From: Youhaiella tibetensis
GTDB lineage: Bacteria > Pseudomonadota > Alphaproteobacteria > Rhizobiales > Devosiaceae
Direction: 5' to 3'
Length of the DNA stretch: 64,000 nucleotides
Assembly: GCF_008000755.1 (NCBI RefSeq)
Contig: NZ_CP041690.1
Location: 868,001 to 932,000, forward strand
Below the pieces are notes generated by a model. The model searched no databases, was not told where the DNA came from, and was given only the letters and a program-made list of their open reading frames with translations. This document shows, piece by piece, positions 8,052-16,362 of the stretch. The position numbers and the translations under genes were made by a program. Positions within the stretch are counted from its first letter, which is position 1. The number at the start of each line of letters is the position of its first letter.

Positions 8052-9227
8052 GTGACGAAATCTGCTGACGGCGTCGATCGCCGCGACTTCATGTTCCTGG
8101 CCGCCGCTGCCGGAGCCGGGCTCGTTGCCGGAGCCGCGCCTGCCGCTGCGGAGGCGGCGGCTGCCGGCGCAGGCGCCAGCACCGGAACCGTCTATACGGG
8201 CGACGTGGTGCAGGGCAAAAAGGTCATCTCGGCGCTCGACGTCGCCGACCTCGAGCCAGGCCGTCACCACTTCTTCTTTGAAGGCGTGCAGATGGTTTCG
8301 GGCAAGGCCTGGTACGTCTCGATCGTCGTGGTCAAGGGCGCCAGGCCCGGCAAGCGGGTATTGCTGACCAGCGGCGTCCATGGCGACGAGATCAGCCCCA
8401 TGCACACCATCCACCTCGTGCTCGACCAGCTCGATCCCCAGAGCATGTCCGGCACGGTCGTCGCCGTCACCGACGTCTCCAGCCCCGCCATCGAAGCCAT
8501 GGCGCGGCGCTGGCCCAATTCGGGGCGCGGCATCGACCTTATCGACATCAACCGGGAATGGCCGGGCAACCCAAATGGCGGCAGCGCCGCCGCCCGGCAC
8601 GCGGCCGCTCTCTTCGAGCGCGTGTTCAGGCCGAACGCCGATTTCGCCATCGATTTCCACACCGCCGCCACCGGCATGGACATGACCGCCTTCCACCTGG
8701 CCCGCATGGACCTGCCCGAGGTCAAGGCGATGGTCGATCTTTATCCGGTCGAGCAGGTCTTCGATGATCCGGCCTATCCGACCCTGCTCGCCAATGCGCT
8801 GATCGATGTGGGCATCCCCAGCTTCACCCCCGAAGTGGGCAAGTCGCGCAGCCTCGAGCCTGAGCGGATCGCCATGTTCGTGGAGGGCACGATGAACGTG
8901 CTCAAGCATCACGGCATCGTCGAGGGCGCCCTCGGCAGGACCGCAGCCGATGCCGGCACCTTCGTCGCCACGATCACCGCGGCGATCCTCACCACCCATG
9001 GCGGGTTCATCGAGCTTCTGGCCGACCTCAACGAAGAGGTGGCCGAGGGCCAGGTCGTCGCCCGGCAGCGCAACACGTTTGGGGAAGAGGTTGCGAGCTA
9101 CGCCAGCCCCGTCGCCGGCAAGGTCGCCGCGCGCCGCACCGATGCCACGGCCGAGCCCGGCACGCCGCTGATGTTCTTCCTCGTCAAGGCGCCCGAGCAC
9201 GCCATCGATCCCTCGTTCAGCGAATAG
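8052..9227 (+). CDS. Tat-exported succinylglutamate desuccinylase/aspartoacylase-family protein
   Basis: 391 residues. The N-terminus has a twin-arginine signal (DRRDFMFLAAAAGAG) and an alanine-rich region, so a folded, metal-loaded protein is probably exported. The body matches the AstE/AspA zinc carboxypeptidase-like fold. The zinc motif is GVHGDE, followed by DINREWPG and the third ligand region DFHTAATG. The C-terminal quarter (PVAGKVAARR) resembles the small beta domain found in this family. The start is GTG at 8052 because AAGGAG overlaps the previous stop codon at the right distance; the frame remains open far upstream, but that part is a shadow of the preceding gene. Substrate unknown, perhaps an N-acyl amino acid. 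Confidence 0.85.
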   Translation: MTKSADGVDRRDFMFLAAAAGAGLVAGAAPAAAEAAAAGAGASTGTVYTGDVVQGKKVISALDVADLEPGRHHFFFEGVQMVSGKAWYVSIVVVKGARPGKRVLLTSGVHGDEISPMHTIHLVLDQLDPQSMSGTVVAVTDVSSPAIEAMARRWPNSGRGIDLIDINREWPGNPNGGSAAARHAAALFERVFRPNADFAIDFHTAATGMDMTAFHLARMDLPEVKAMVDLYPVEQVFDDPAYPTLLANALIDVGIPSFTPEVGKSRSLEPERIAMFVEGTMNVLKHHGIVEGALGRTAADAGTFVATITAAILTTHGGFIELLADLNEEVAEGQVVARQRNTFGEEVASYASPVAGKVAARRTDATAEPGTPLMFFLVKAPEHAIDPSFSE

Positions 9228-9244
9228 TTCGCGAAAAGAGAGGT

Positions 9245-9266
9245 GGTGGGGCCGTTCGGCCCCACC
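9245..9266. terminator. Bidirectional terminator hairpin
   Basis: A perfect 10-bp inverted repeat (GGTGGGGCCG / CGGCCCCACC) with a two-base centre lies between the convergent stop codons of the Tat hydrolase and the DUF892 gene. On the - strand it is followed by a pyrimidine-rich CTCTTTT stretch; the U-run on the + side is weak. Confidence 0.65.
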
Positions 9267-9278
9267 CCGCATTTCCCG

Positions 9279-9770
9279 TCAGGCGGCCTTGAGGTTCACC
9301 TTGGACATGGCGAGCTTGGTAAGCTTCTGGTCGGTCTCCACTTCCTCCTGGAGCGTGGCATCGAGAAGCTTGACCGCATCCTTCATGCCCAACTCGTCCG
9401 CCCAGGTCTTGAGCGTGCCGTAGCGGGTGATCTCGTAGTGCTCGGCGGCCTGCGCCGCCGCCACCAGCGCCGCATCGAGGGCCGGGGAGCCCTTGTAGTC
9501 CTCCATGGCCGACTTGCCTTCCTCGATGATGCCGAGAATGGCGTCGCAGGTCTTGCCGCGGGCCGGCTTGCCGAGCAGGTCGAAGATCTGCTCGAGCCGC
9601 TCCACATGGCCCTCCGTCTGGGCGAGGTGCTCCTCGAAGCCGGCCTTGAGTTCGGCCGACTGGGCGGCCTTGGCCAGCTTGGGCAGCGTCTTGGTGAGCT
9701 GCCGTTCGGCGTAATAGATATCCTTGAGGGTATCGAGGAACAGGTCGTCGAGTGTCTTTTCGTCAGGCAT
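9279..9770 (-). CDS. DUF892 (YciE/YciF-like) ferritin-like protein
   Basis: 163 residues, all-helical. It matches the YciE/YciF ferritin-like family through TLDDLFLDTLKDIYYAERQL at the N-terminus, the EEHLAQTEGHVERLE helix and the AEHYEITRYG helix. Glu and His residues are placed for a di-iron site. Family members are induced by general stress. The start was set at the ATG at 9770, preceded by AAGGAG, rather than at an upstream in-frame start. It stands alone in convergent orientation with the Tat hydrolase. Confidence 0.9.
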   Translation of the reverse strand: MPDEKTLDDLFLDTLKDIYYAERQLTKTLPKLAKAAQSAELKAGFEEHLAQTEGHVERLEQIFDLLGKPARGKTCDAILGIIEEGKSAMEDYKGSPALDAALVAAAQAAEHYEITRYGTLKTWADELGMKDAVKLLDATLQEEVETDQKLTKLAMSKVNLKAA

Positions 9771-9873
9771 CTGTCGATCTCCTTGTTTGCGGGAGATCAA
9801 CCAGCATGGGCCCGACTTGTTCCAGCACAAATGCAGGGGGCGGCGCGGCTTTCGCCACCCCACCCCGGAGCGG

Positions 9874-11508
9874 TCAGCTCGTGCGGGCCGGCGGGGCTTC
9901 CACCTCGCCCTCCTCGTATTCGTAGACCTCCTCCACGATCTCCCCGCTGCCGTCGCGCAGCAGCAGATGCGGGGGAATGCCCGAGGGCCGCAGCTTGTCG
10001 GGCGGCAGCGGCGAGATATAGGGCCGGCCCTTGAGGCGCTTCTCGAAATCGGCCCGCACCTGGGCCCGGAACTCGGGATCGGTCAGCACGTCATGCCCCA
10101 CCCCGGCCATCACCATGGCCGAGTAGAGCGAGGTCTTGTCCCCGATCGACATGCCGCCGCACGCCGTCACCGGCCAGGTATGCAGGCCCACGCCCACCGG
10201 CATGGTGGCGATGGCGAAGATGCCCACCGGCGTGTTGTAGCTCACATCGCCCACATCGGTGCCCCCGCCCATCGAGACTTCGGGAAGGATGGGGAGCACC
10301 TGGTCGGTGATGCCGGCCTCGGGCAATTGCATTTCGCGCTGGCACGCCTTGGCGAAGGCCTGTTCCTCCTCGGTCCATTCGATGGGCGTGGCGGTGATGT
10401 GCTGGTGCAGGCGCTTGACCATCGGTTCGTTGGGCAAAAGGTCGTGCAGCCCGAAAAACAGGTCGATCTCCGCCTCGGTGCGGGTGCTCATCGCCGCGCC
10501 CTGCGCGACCTGGCGCACCCAGTCGGTCACCGCGCGCACCTGCTCGCGATCCGCGTCGCGGATCATGATGAAGACCGAGGCATGGTCCGGCACCACGTTG
10601 GGGGTCTCCCCGGCTGAGGTATAGACATAGTGGAGGCGCGTCGTGGGCCGCACGTGCTCGCGCATGAACTGCACGCCGATGCCGAACATCTCCGCGCCCT
10701 TGAGCGCACTGCGTCCCTCCCAGGGGTCCACGCCCGCATGGGCCGTACGTCCGCGGAAGGTGACGTTGATCATGTCGACCGCCGCCGTGCGCAGGAGCCC
10801 GGTCCCGTTGGCGGGGGCAGGGTGCCAGGCCAGGCACGCGTCCAGGTCGTTGAAAAGCCCGTCGCGCGCCATGTAGACCTTGGCGCCCTCGGTCTCCTCG
10901 GCCGCGCAGCCGAAGACGCGGAGCGTCCCGGGCGTGCCGTCGGCGATCATCATCTCCTTGAGCGCCAGGGCCGCCCCGGTGCAGCCGGCGCCGAGCAAGT
11001 TGTGTCCGCAGCCATGCCCCACCTCGATGCCACTGGGTCCCGGTGTCTGGCGCGGCTCGGCCGCGTTGCCGAGGCCGGGCAGGGCGTCGTATTCGGGCAG
11101 GAACCCAACCTTGGGCCCGCCCTCGCCCTGCGACCATTCGGCCACGAACGCGGTGGGTATCCCCGAGGTGCCAGTGCTCACGATGGCGAAGCCTGCCGCT
11201 TCGAGCTCACGAATATGGATCTTGGAGGAGAGCTCTTCGTGCAGCGAAAGTTCAGGCGTCTCCCAGACCTCGCGCGAAATCCGCAGGATGGTGTCTTCCA
11301 CCTTCTTGACCGCGTCCTGCGCCGCCTTTGCCGAGGGTGGGGGCGCGGCCGGCGGCGCAGAACCCGATGCCCCACCGCCCGCGTCGGGGGCGGCCGGAGC
11401 GGCCTGGGCCATCGCCAGGCCGCTCGCGATCGGCCATGCGCCGGCCGTCGCCAGCGAACTCAGGATCAGGTTGCGCCGCGCAATCTTGAACTCGGTCTGT
11501 TCGTACAT
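9874..11508 (-). CDS. Tat-exported M20-family amidohydrolase, AbgB-like
   Basis: 544 residues. It resembles the aminobenzoyl-glutamate utilisation protein B branch of M20 metallopeptidases: FLPEYDALPGLG, the metal-site segment VGHGCGHNLLG, CAAEETEGAKVY, FRGRTAHAGVDPWEGRSAL and the C-terminal HTWPVTACGG. The N-terminus (IARRNLILSSLATAG...AMAQA) is a convincing Tat signal followed by a Pro/Ala/Gly-rich linker, and the C-terminus has an acidic tail. E. coli AbgB is cytoplasmic, so export would be unusual. An AGGAG site precedes the ATG at 11508. The likely reaction is hydrolysis of an amide such as an N-acyl or aminobenzoyl amino acid in the periplasm. Confidence 0.85.
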   Translation of the reverse strand: MYEQTEFKIARRNLILSSLATAGAWPIASGLAMAQAAPAAPDAGGGASGSAPPAAPPPSAKAAQDAVKKVEDTILRISREVWETPELSLHEELSSKIHIRELEAAGFAIVSTGTSGIPTAFVAEWSQGEGGPKVGFLPEYDALPGLGNAAEPRQTPGPSGIEVGHGCGHNLLGAGCTGAALALKEMMIADGTPGTLRVFGCAAEETEGAKVYMARDGLFNDLDACLAWHPAPANGTGLLRTAAVDMINVTFRGRTAHAGVDPWEGRSALKGAEMFGIGVQFMREHVRPTTRLHYVYTSAGETPNVVPDHASVFIMIRDADREQVRAVTDWVRQVAQGAAMSTRTEAEIDLFFGLHDLLPNEPMVKRLHQHITATPIEWTEEEQAFAKACQREMQLPEAGITDQVLPILPEVSMGGGTDVGDVSYNTPVGIFAIATMPVGVGLHTWPVTACGGMSIGDKTSLYSAMVMAGVGHDVLTDPEFRAQVRADFEKRLKGRPYISPLPPDKLRPSGIPPHLLLRDGSGEIVEEVYEYEEGEVEAPPARTS

Positions 11509-11610
11509 CTGCAAGTCTCCTGATGTGACTTCTGGAAACCTTAACAGCCATGCCCGCCCAGCCATGTGCTGAGCGTCCCCGGACTTGGCCTCACGTGCCT
11601 TTCGGCCCGG

Positions 11611-12066
11611 TCAGAGCCACCGGCGCGTGTGCGCGCGATAGCTCTGGAAGTCGGCCCCAAAGGCTTCGGCCAGAAGGCGTTCCTCGCCCGGCACGACCCA
11701 ACGGTTGAGGGCCAGCCACAGGGCGGGAACGAGGACGATCAGCCAGTCGAGGCTAAGGACGAGCAGGAGGCCGCCCACGAGCAGCAGCAGGCCGCAGTAG
11801 AAGGGATTGCGGCTCACAGAGAACACCCCGTCCGTCACGAGCGCCGCCGGTCTTTCACCCGGCCGCGTTGTCGTGCGGGCCCGCACGAGCGCACGCGCGG
11901 CCACGATTTCGAGCCCGAGGCCGGTAACGGCGAGCAGAAGACCGATCAGGGTGGAAAGACCCGGCGGCCAGGCCCCGGGGAAAATATGGAGCGGCACGAG
12001 CCACTCGAGCAGAACCGCCAGCACGATGGCCACGGCCACAAAGGCATCCGGCGGTAGTTTCCTCAT
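11611..12066 (-). CDS. Isoprenylcysteine carboxyl methyltransferase (ICMT)-like membrane methyltransferase
   Basis: 151 residues with about four hydrophobic segments. The C-terminal half carries the ICMT/phospholipid-methyltransferase signature: LVTDGVFSVSRNPFY, a membrane hairpin, then EERLLAEAFGADFQSYRAHTRRWL. Bacterial members methylate small or lipid substrates using S-adenosylmethionine; the substrate here is unknown. It is a lone gene on the - strand. Confidence 0.85.
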   Translation of the reverse strand: MRKLPPDAFVAVAIVLAVLLEWLVPLHIFPGAWPPGLSTLIGLLLAVTGLGLEIVAARALVRARTTTRPGERPAALVTDGVFSVSRNPFYCGLLLLVGGLLLVLSLDWLIVLVPALWLALNRWVVPGEERLLAEAFGADFQSYRAHTRRWL

Positions 12067-12132
12067 GGCATCCTGGCGCTGTCCCCAAGATGCAGTCTAG
12101 GCGGCAGGCCGGCCGCAAGCCAATGGCTTACC

Positions 12133-12213
12133 TCAGGTCGGCATCCAGATTACCAGCAGGAGCAGGAAAGCGGCTGCGCCGAGCCAGGCGATATACTCAC
12201 CCTTCTGCGTCAT
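12133..12213 (-). CDS. Putative 26-residue single-span membrane peptide
   Basis: An ATG at 12213, 6 bases after a GAGGGG ribosome-binding site, opens a 26-codon frame ending in TGA. The peptide has a short polar N-terminus (MTQKGEY) followed by a hydrophobic run (IAWLGAAAFLLLLVIWM) long enough to span a membrane. It lies between the ICMT-like gene and the CsbD gene, both on the same strand. There is no family assignment. The ribosome-binding site and composition support translation, but it is short enough to be chance. Confidence 0.5.
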   Translation of the reverse strand: MTQKGEYIAWLGAAAFLLLLVIWMPT

Positions 12214-12290
12214 GATTGTCCCCTCGTTTCGACCCAAGCCGGAAACGGCTCAGCCGCCGAGGGGTTCCCTGCAATTTTACGGAAAGGCGC

Positions 12291-12315
12291 AAAAAAAGCC
12301 CCGCCGAAGCGGGGC
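12291..12315 (-). terminator. Rho-independent terminator of the CsbD gene
   Basis: Read on the - strand, GCCCCGC-TTCG-GCGGGGC is followed by a run of seven T. The stem is a perfect 7 bp with the stable UUCG tetraloop, starting about 10 bases after the CsbD stop codon. Confidence 0.9.
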
Positions 12316-12325
12316 CAAATGGATG

Positions 12326-12529
12326 TTACCAAGTCTGACGGTCGTACCAGGTGTCGATTTCCTTTCGGACCTCGTCCTTGGCCTTGCCATAGCGCTCCTG
12401 GATTTTCCCCTCGAGCTGCTCGCGGTTGCCGTCGATCTGGGTCAGGTCGTCATCGGTGAGTTTGCCCCACTGCTCCTTGACCCGGCCCTTGACCTGCTTC
12501 CAACTGCCTTCAACGCGGTTCCAATCCAT
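12326..12529 (-). CDS. CsbD family stress-response protein
   Basis: 67 residues with the classic CsbD pattern: MDWNRVEGSWKQVKGRVKEQWG, LTDDDL and a charged helical second half (REQLEGKIQERYGKAKDE). Members are small, abundant general-stress proteins of unknown mechanism. The gene is monocistronic with its own terminator just downstream. Confidence 0.95.
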   Translation of the reverse strand: MDWNRVEGSWKQVKGRVKEQWGKLTDDDLTQIDGNREQLEGKIQERYGKAKDEVRKEIDTWYDRQTW

Positions 12530-12608
12530 CGTCGTTCTCCTTTTTTGTGTAAGGACATAACGAGCGTGAAGGGGTCTGGTTCCGGCTCAAATCGAGGCCA
12601 TTTCGGGG

Positions 12609-14900
12609 TCATCCCAGGGCAATGGTGAGATCGCCGCCCTCGCTTGCGTCGTCCGCAAACGAGAAGGAAAGCGTGGCCCCGGCCGGCAGGTCGGCGGGGG
12701 CGAACAGCACCCCGTGCATCCCCAGCTGCGTCGGCGCGGAGGGCTTTTCGCGCGGCTGCGCCCCATCGGCCAGCCGGTAGCGGAGGATGAACGGGGCGCC
12801 GCGTTCGATCAGCAGGGCGCGCCCGGCGGGCAGCGCGTCGAACGGGCTGTTCTCGCGCCAATGCCATTGCGCGGCAGTCGGGCGCTTGCCGCCATAACGC
12901 TGCTCGACCACCGCCAGTGCCTCGGAGGGGCGGCCATCGGCCTGAGCGGCGAGCAGCTTGAGGAACTCGGCATGCGCCCAGATCAGCGGCATGGCGCTGC
13001 CCGATGGCTTGCCCGGCCAGAGCCCGCGCTCCGGAATGGGGTCGCTGTCCCAGATCTGCTCGGGCAGCAATCCGCCCGGTCCGGTCATGCGCGACATGGC
13101 GTCGAGATAGGGCCGCGCATCGCCATCGGCGGAAATGGCGAAATGTCCGCGCTCTCCGGTCAGCAGCGGCCAGAGCCGCCCGATGCCCTTGCCGTCATAG
13201 GGGCTGCCATCGGCATGCTCGCCATAGCCGTCCCCGTTATAGCGATGGTAGGAAGGGCCGCTCGGCGTTTCGCGCCGCAGCACGGCATCGATGATCTTGA
13301 CCGTGTTGAGGATGCCCGGATCGTCCGCCGCGCGCAGCCCGCTGCGCACGAGCGTGAGGAATTCGAGCCCGACCAGATCCGCCGCCGCCGTCTCTTCGCC
13401 GCCGACATTGCGGATTTCGACCACCCCGCGCAGCCCTTTCTGGTCCGAGCGCGGCGCGATGCGCACGTAATAGCCGTCCACCCCGTGCGGCGCGCACAGC
13501 GGCCCGCCGGTCGTATAGGTCCAGTCCTCGATGCGCTCGTTCCAGCAATCGGCGAGCGAGAGCACGTAGTCGCGCTCTTCCGGCGCCATCAGGTCGGCCG
13601 CCGCCACCAGCGCGCAGATCGTCGCCGTCAGCGTGAAGGGGCTGGCGCCCGAGTTTTCCTCCCAGCGGTCCTGGTCGGTCATCGGCCCGTTGCGCACCAT
13701 GAAGCCGACCGCCTTCTCCACCATCGTTTCGATGGGTCGGGCGATGGTGAGGTGACCAACGGCGCGCAACTTGGCCATCAGCAGCACCGGCAGCGCCACC
13801 TCGTCGAGCTGCTTGCCCTCCCAATAGCCCTGTCCGTCCGGAAAGTAGTTCTGCGCCCAGCTTCCGTCCTCGGCCTGGGTGCCCACGAGGTAGGCGAGCG
13901 TGCGCGCCGCATCGGTCAGTTGCCCTACCGCGATCATGGCGAATGCCGCCTCGACCGCGTCGCGCGTCCACACCAGGTGATAGCCGCCCAAATCGTCATG
14001 GCTGCTGCCCCAGGGTACGCTCAGGCTTGCCACCATGGCCCCGGCATAGGTGCGATCCTCGTGGATCTTGATGACGGCAGCGGACAGTTGCGCCTCGTGC
14101 TTGATCTCGGGGGAGGCATGGGGAATGTCGAGCGTGCGCCCCCAGTCCTCCCACTGCCCGGTAAAGATGCGGACCACGTCGTCGTAGTCGTCCGCGAGGC
14201 TCGAGCGCGCCAGCGTGCGCGCACCTTCCACCGTTTCGGCGAAACAGAGCGCCAGCGTGCCGCTGTTGGCCGCCAGTTCGCCCATCAGCGCCACATTGCC
14301 TTCCCCTGCCTCGGGGTAGGTCCAGGTCATCTTGCCGTTCTTGTCGAAATCCTGCCAGCCGTCCGAGAACCCGACATAGCCCGCGCTGGCGCGCGAGAAG
14401 CCGCTGTCGTTGCGCAGGCACAGGGCCGCGTAGCCGAGCTGGGCCGAAAGGTCCTCCCCGGCCCAGGCGGTATTGTCATGCCGCTCGCCGTTCAGGTGCG
14501 GCGAGATGAGGCTGTAGAGCTTGAGGTCGTCGCCATCGAGCTTGTAGCGGATGAGCAGCGCATCGCGCAGCGGATGCACCAGGTATTCGAGTTCGAGCCG
14601 GTAATTGTCGCCCCGGTGCACCACGCGCGGCAGCGGCACATAGGGTTTGGGCATCGAGATCGAATAGCGCTGCGCCCGCTTGACCTCGGTCCATCCGTCC
14701 GGCCCCGCGATGATGAAGCCCAGGTCCCGGATCTGCGGCTGGCCGGTCGAGGGCCAATAGACCTCGTTGACGATGCCGTAGCCGAACGTCGCCCACAGCC
14801 GGCTGGCGCCCAGCGCCGTGCTCACCATGTCCTTGGCGCTCGATGACCAGGTGGGATTAATGCCCGGCTTGCCGGGTGGCTCGTTGCGGGTGTCGCCCAT
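12609..14900 (-). CDS. Glucan 1,4-alpha-glucosidase (GH15 glucoamylase-like)
   Basis: 763 residues without a signal peptide, so probably cytoplasmic. The N-terminal region (about 1-270; WATFGYGIVNEVYWPSTGQPQIRDLGF, then HLNGERHDNTAW) matches the beta-sandwich domain of bacterial glucoamylases and glucodextranases. The middle (about 285-690; WGSSHDDLGGYHLVWTRDAVEAAFAM, then MTDQDRWEENSGASPFTLTA) matches the GH15 alpha/alpha barrel. Such enzymes release glucose from the non-reducing ends of alpha-glucans. The start codon lies 2 bases after the stop codon of an SDR gene, so the pair is an operon. The SDR might oxidise the released glucose. Confidence 0.9.
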   Translation of the reverse strand: MGDTRNEPPGKPGINPTWSSSAKDMVSTALGASRLWATFGYGIVNEVYWPSTGQPQIRDLGFIIAGPDGWTEVKRAQRYSISMPKPYVPLPRVVHRGDNYRLELEYLVHPLRDALLIRYKLDGDDLKLYSLISPHLNGERHDNTAWAGEDLSAQLGYAALCLRNDSGFSRASAGYVGFSDGWQDFDKNGKMTWTYPEAGEGNVALMGELAANSGTLALCFAETVEGARTLARSSLADDYDDVVRIFTGQWEDWGRTLDIPHASPEIKHEAQLSAAVIKIHEDRTYAGAMVASLSVPWGSSHDDLGGYHLVWTRDAVEAAFAMIAVGQLTDAARTLAYLVGTQAEDGSWAQNYFPDGQGYWEGKQLDEVALPVLLMAKLRAVGHLTIARPIETMVEKAVGFMVRNGPMTDQDRWEENSGASPFTLTATICALVAAADLMAPEERDYVLSLADCWNERIEDWTYTTGGPLCAPHGVDGYYVRIAPRSDQKGLRGVVEIRNVGGEETAAADLVGLEFLTLVRSGLRAADDPGILNTVKIIDAVLRRETPSGPSYHRYNGDGYGEHADGSPYDGKGIGRLWPLLTGERGHFAISADGDARPYLDAMSRMTGPGGLLPEQIWDSDPIPERGLWPGKPSGSAMPLIWAHAEFLKLLAAQADGRPSEALAVVEQRYGGKRPTAAQWHWRENSPFDALPAGRALLIERGAPFILRYRLADGAQPREKPSAPTQLGMHGVLFAPADLPAGATLSFSFADDASEGGDLTIALG

Positions 14901-14902
14901 CT

Positions 14903-15688
14903 TCAGCCCCCATGCGCGAAGGAGGCGAAGTCGGTCATGCCTCCGTCAACGAATACCGTCGTGCCCGTGACGTAGCTCGCCAGGTCCGAGGCGAGCACGG
15001 CCACCATGCGCGCGATCTCGTCCCGGTCGCCCATGCGCCCCATCGGGATCTTGCGCTCGAGGTCGGCCAGCCCCGCCGGGTCGCCCCAGACGCTCTGGTT
15101 GATCGGCGTGCGGATGGCGCCGGGCGCGATGGCCAGCACGCGCACGCCATGGGGCGCCGCCTCCTGCGCCAGCGTCTTGGTGAGCATCGAGACTGCCGCC
15201 TTGGACGAGGTGTAGGCGCTGTACCCGCTCCATGGAATGGTCTCGTGCACCGAGGACAGGTTGACGATGACCCCGCTCTGGCGCGGCACCATGCGGCGCA
15301 ACGCCTCCCGGCTGCACAGGAACGTGCCGAAAAGGTTGACGTCGAGCACCCGCCGCCAGGCGGCCAGGTCGGCCTCCCAGGCCGGTGCGGCGGGCCCGTC
15401 CATGCCCGCGTCGTTGACCAGGATGTCGATGCCGCCCAAGGTGCCTTCCATCGCCGCGAACATGGCGCTCACCTGGTCGGGATCGGAAATGTCGGCCTTG
15501 GCCGTCATGGCACGCACTCCGGCCTGCCGCGCCCTGGCGGCCACAGCCTCGGCCGCATCGGACGGACCGAAATAGTTGATGGCGATGTCGGCGCCGGCCT
15601 GAGCCAGCATCCCTGCAATGGCCTCCCCGATCCCCGAACTGGCGCCCGTCACCAGGGCGCGTTTGCCTGAAAGATCGACATTCAGCAT
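14903..15688 (-). CDS. SDR family oxidoreductase, possibly glucose 1-dehydrogenase-like
   Basis: 261 residues. The nucleotide motif is TGASSGIG (14-21), the structural motif is NDAG (92-95) instead of the usual NNAG, and the catalytic residues are Ser146, Tyr159 and Lys163. The C-terminus (IPMGRMGDRDEIARMVAVLASDLASYVTGTTVFVDGG) is typical of the glucose/ribitol dehydrogenase branch. It is the first gene of a two-gene operon with the glucoamylase, which begins 2 bases downstream, supporting a role in glucose or sugar oxidation. Substrate not proven. Confidence 0.85.
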   Translation of the reverse strand: MLNVDLSGKRALVTGASSGIGEAIAGMLAQAGADIAINYFGPSDAAEAVAARARQAGVRAMTAKADISDPDQVSAMFAAMEGTLGGIDILVNDAGMDGPAAPAWEADLAAWRRVLDVNLFGTFLCSREALRRMVPRQSGVIVNLSSVHETIPWSGYSAYTSSKAAVSMLTKTLAQEAAPHGVRVLAIAPGAIRTPINQSVWGDPAGLADLERKIPMGRMGDRDEIARMVAVLASDLASYVTGTTVFVDGGMTDFASFAHGG

Positions 15689-15834
15689 GACCGCCCGCCA
15701 ATCCGCGGGAGGCTCGACGCAACGACGCTCATTTGCGTGTTCTCCAGTGCTGGAGAAACAACGGACGAAAGGGGCAATAGGTTCAAGCCCTTGCGGGCGG
15801 GCTGCACTACACTTGCGCGTGAGTGCCTCCGCGA

Positions 15835-16152
15835 TCAGGCGCTGCCGATGCCGCGCTTGAACTGTGGCTTGGCGCGTGGGGCGCGCCGCTTGGCCGGGGC
15901 CTTCTCGACCGTCTCCGCTTCACTTTCCTTGGCGAGGCGCAGCGCACGCAGCCGGGCGGTGTTGGCATCGATGGCCTGCTGCTCGGTGGTGTGCTCGCGC
16001 ATTCCTGGTGAGGTTGCGAGGGTCAGTTTCTGGCCCGGCTTGGCGCCGCCGGAGGCGTTCGATTCTTGCTTGAAAGGCACGAGGTATTCCTTGGTTGGGT
16101 CGAAAGTACGCGGCCGAAGGAGCGCGGAACGCCGCTGCTTTAGTGCGGCCAT
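15835..16152 (-). CDS. Small basic protein, unknown function
   Basis: 105 residues starting at the ATG at 16152; the frame is open further upstream, but that part overlaps another gene. The N-terminal half includes FDPTKEYLVPFKQ and KPGQKLTLAT. The C-terminal third is rich in Lys, Arg and Ala (KAPAKRRAPRAKPQFKRG), which could bind nucleic acid or membrane surfaces. There is no signal peptide. Its first 13 bases overlap the end of the 44-codon membrane-peptide gene, so translational coupling is likely. I do not recognise a family. Confidence 0.6.
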   Translation of the reverse strand: MAALKQRRSALLRPRTFDPTKEYLVPFKQESNASGGAKPGQKLTLATSPGMREHTTEQQAIDANTARLRALRLAKESEAETVEKAPAKRRAPRAKPQFKRGIGSA

Positions 16153-16274
16153 GATGTCGGAGCGAATGCGAGCAACGCCCCCAACACCACGAGGAAACTG
16201 AGGACCAGCGTCAGCGGACCGGCATATTTGCGGGACGGCACAGCCGCCGGCGCCGTAGGAGGGTCGACGGGCAT
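16140..16274 (-). CDS. Small single-span membrane protein, unknown function
   Basis: 44 residues: a short Pro/Ala-rich N-terminus, then a basic residue and a hydrophobic helix (GPLTLVLSFLVVLGALLAFA), ending in a short polar tail. It overlaps the start of the downstream 105-residue protein gene by 13 bases, suggesting a two-gene unit. There is no recognisable family. The start at 16274 is the only Met giving a protein without unlikely low-complexity sequence. Confidence 0.55.
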   Translation of the reverse strand: MPVDPPTAPAAVPSRKYAGPLTLVLSFLVVLGALLAFAPTSWPH

Positions 16275-16362
16275 AGTGGCGTGCTTTCGGGTTGAGCGTG
16301 CGGGTGCGCACTGCGCCAGTCTACACTGGCGAGGCCTCCAGTACCAACGATTATCGGCGCGA

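Noticed and set aside
12714-14846. A 700-codon + strand frame opposite the glucoamylase gene
   Set aside because: The - strand encodes a clear GH15 protein. The + frame gives low-complexity Arg/His/Gly-rich sequence and has no ribosome-binding site.
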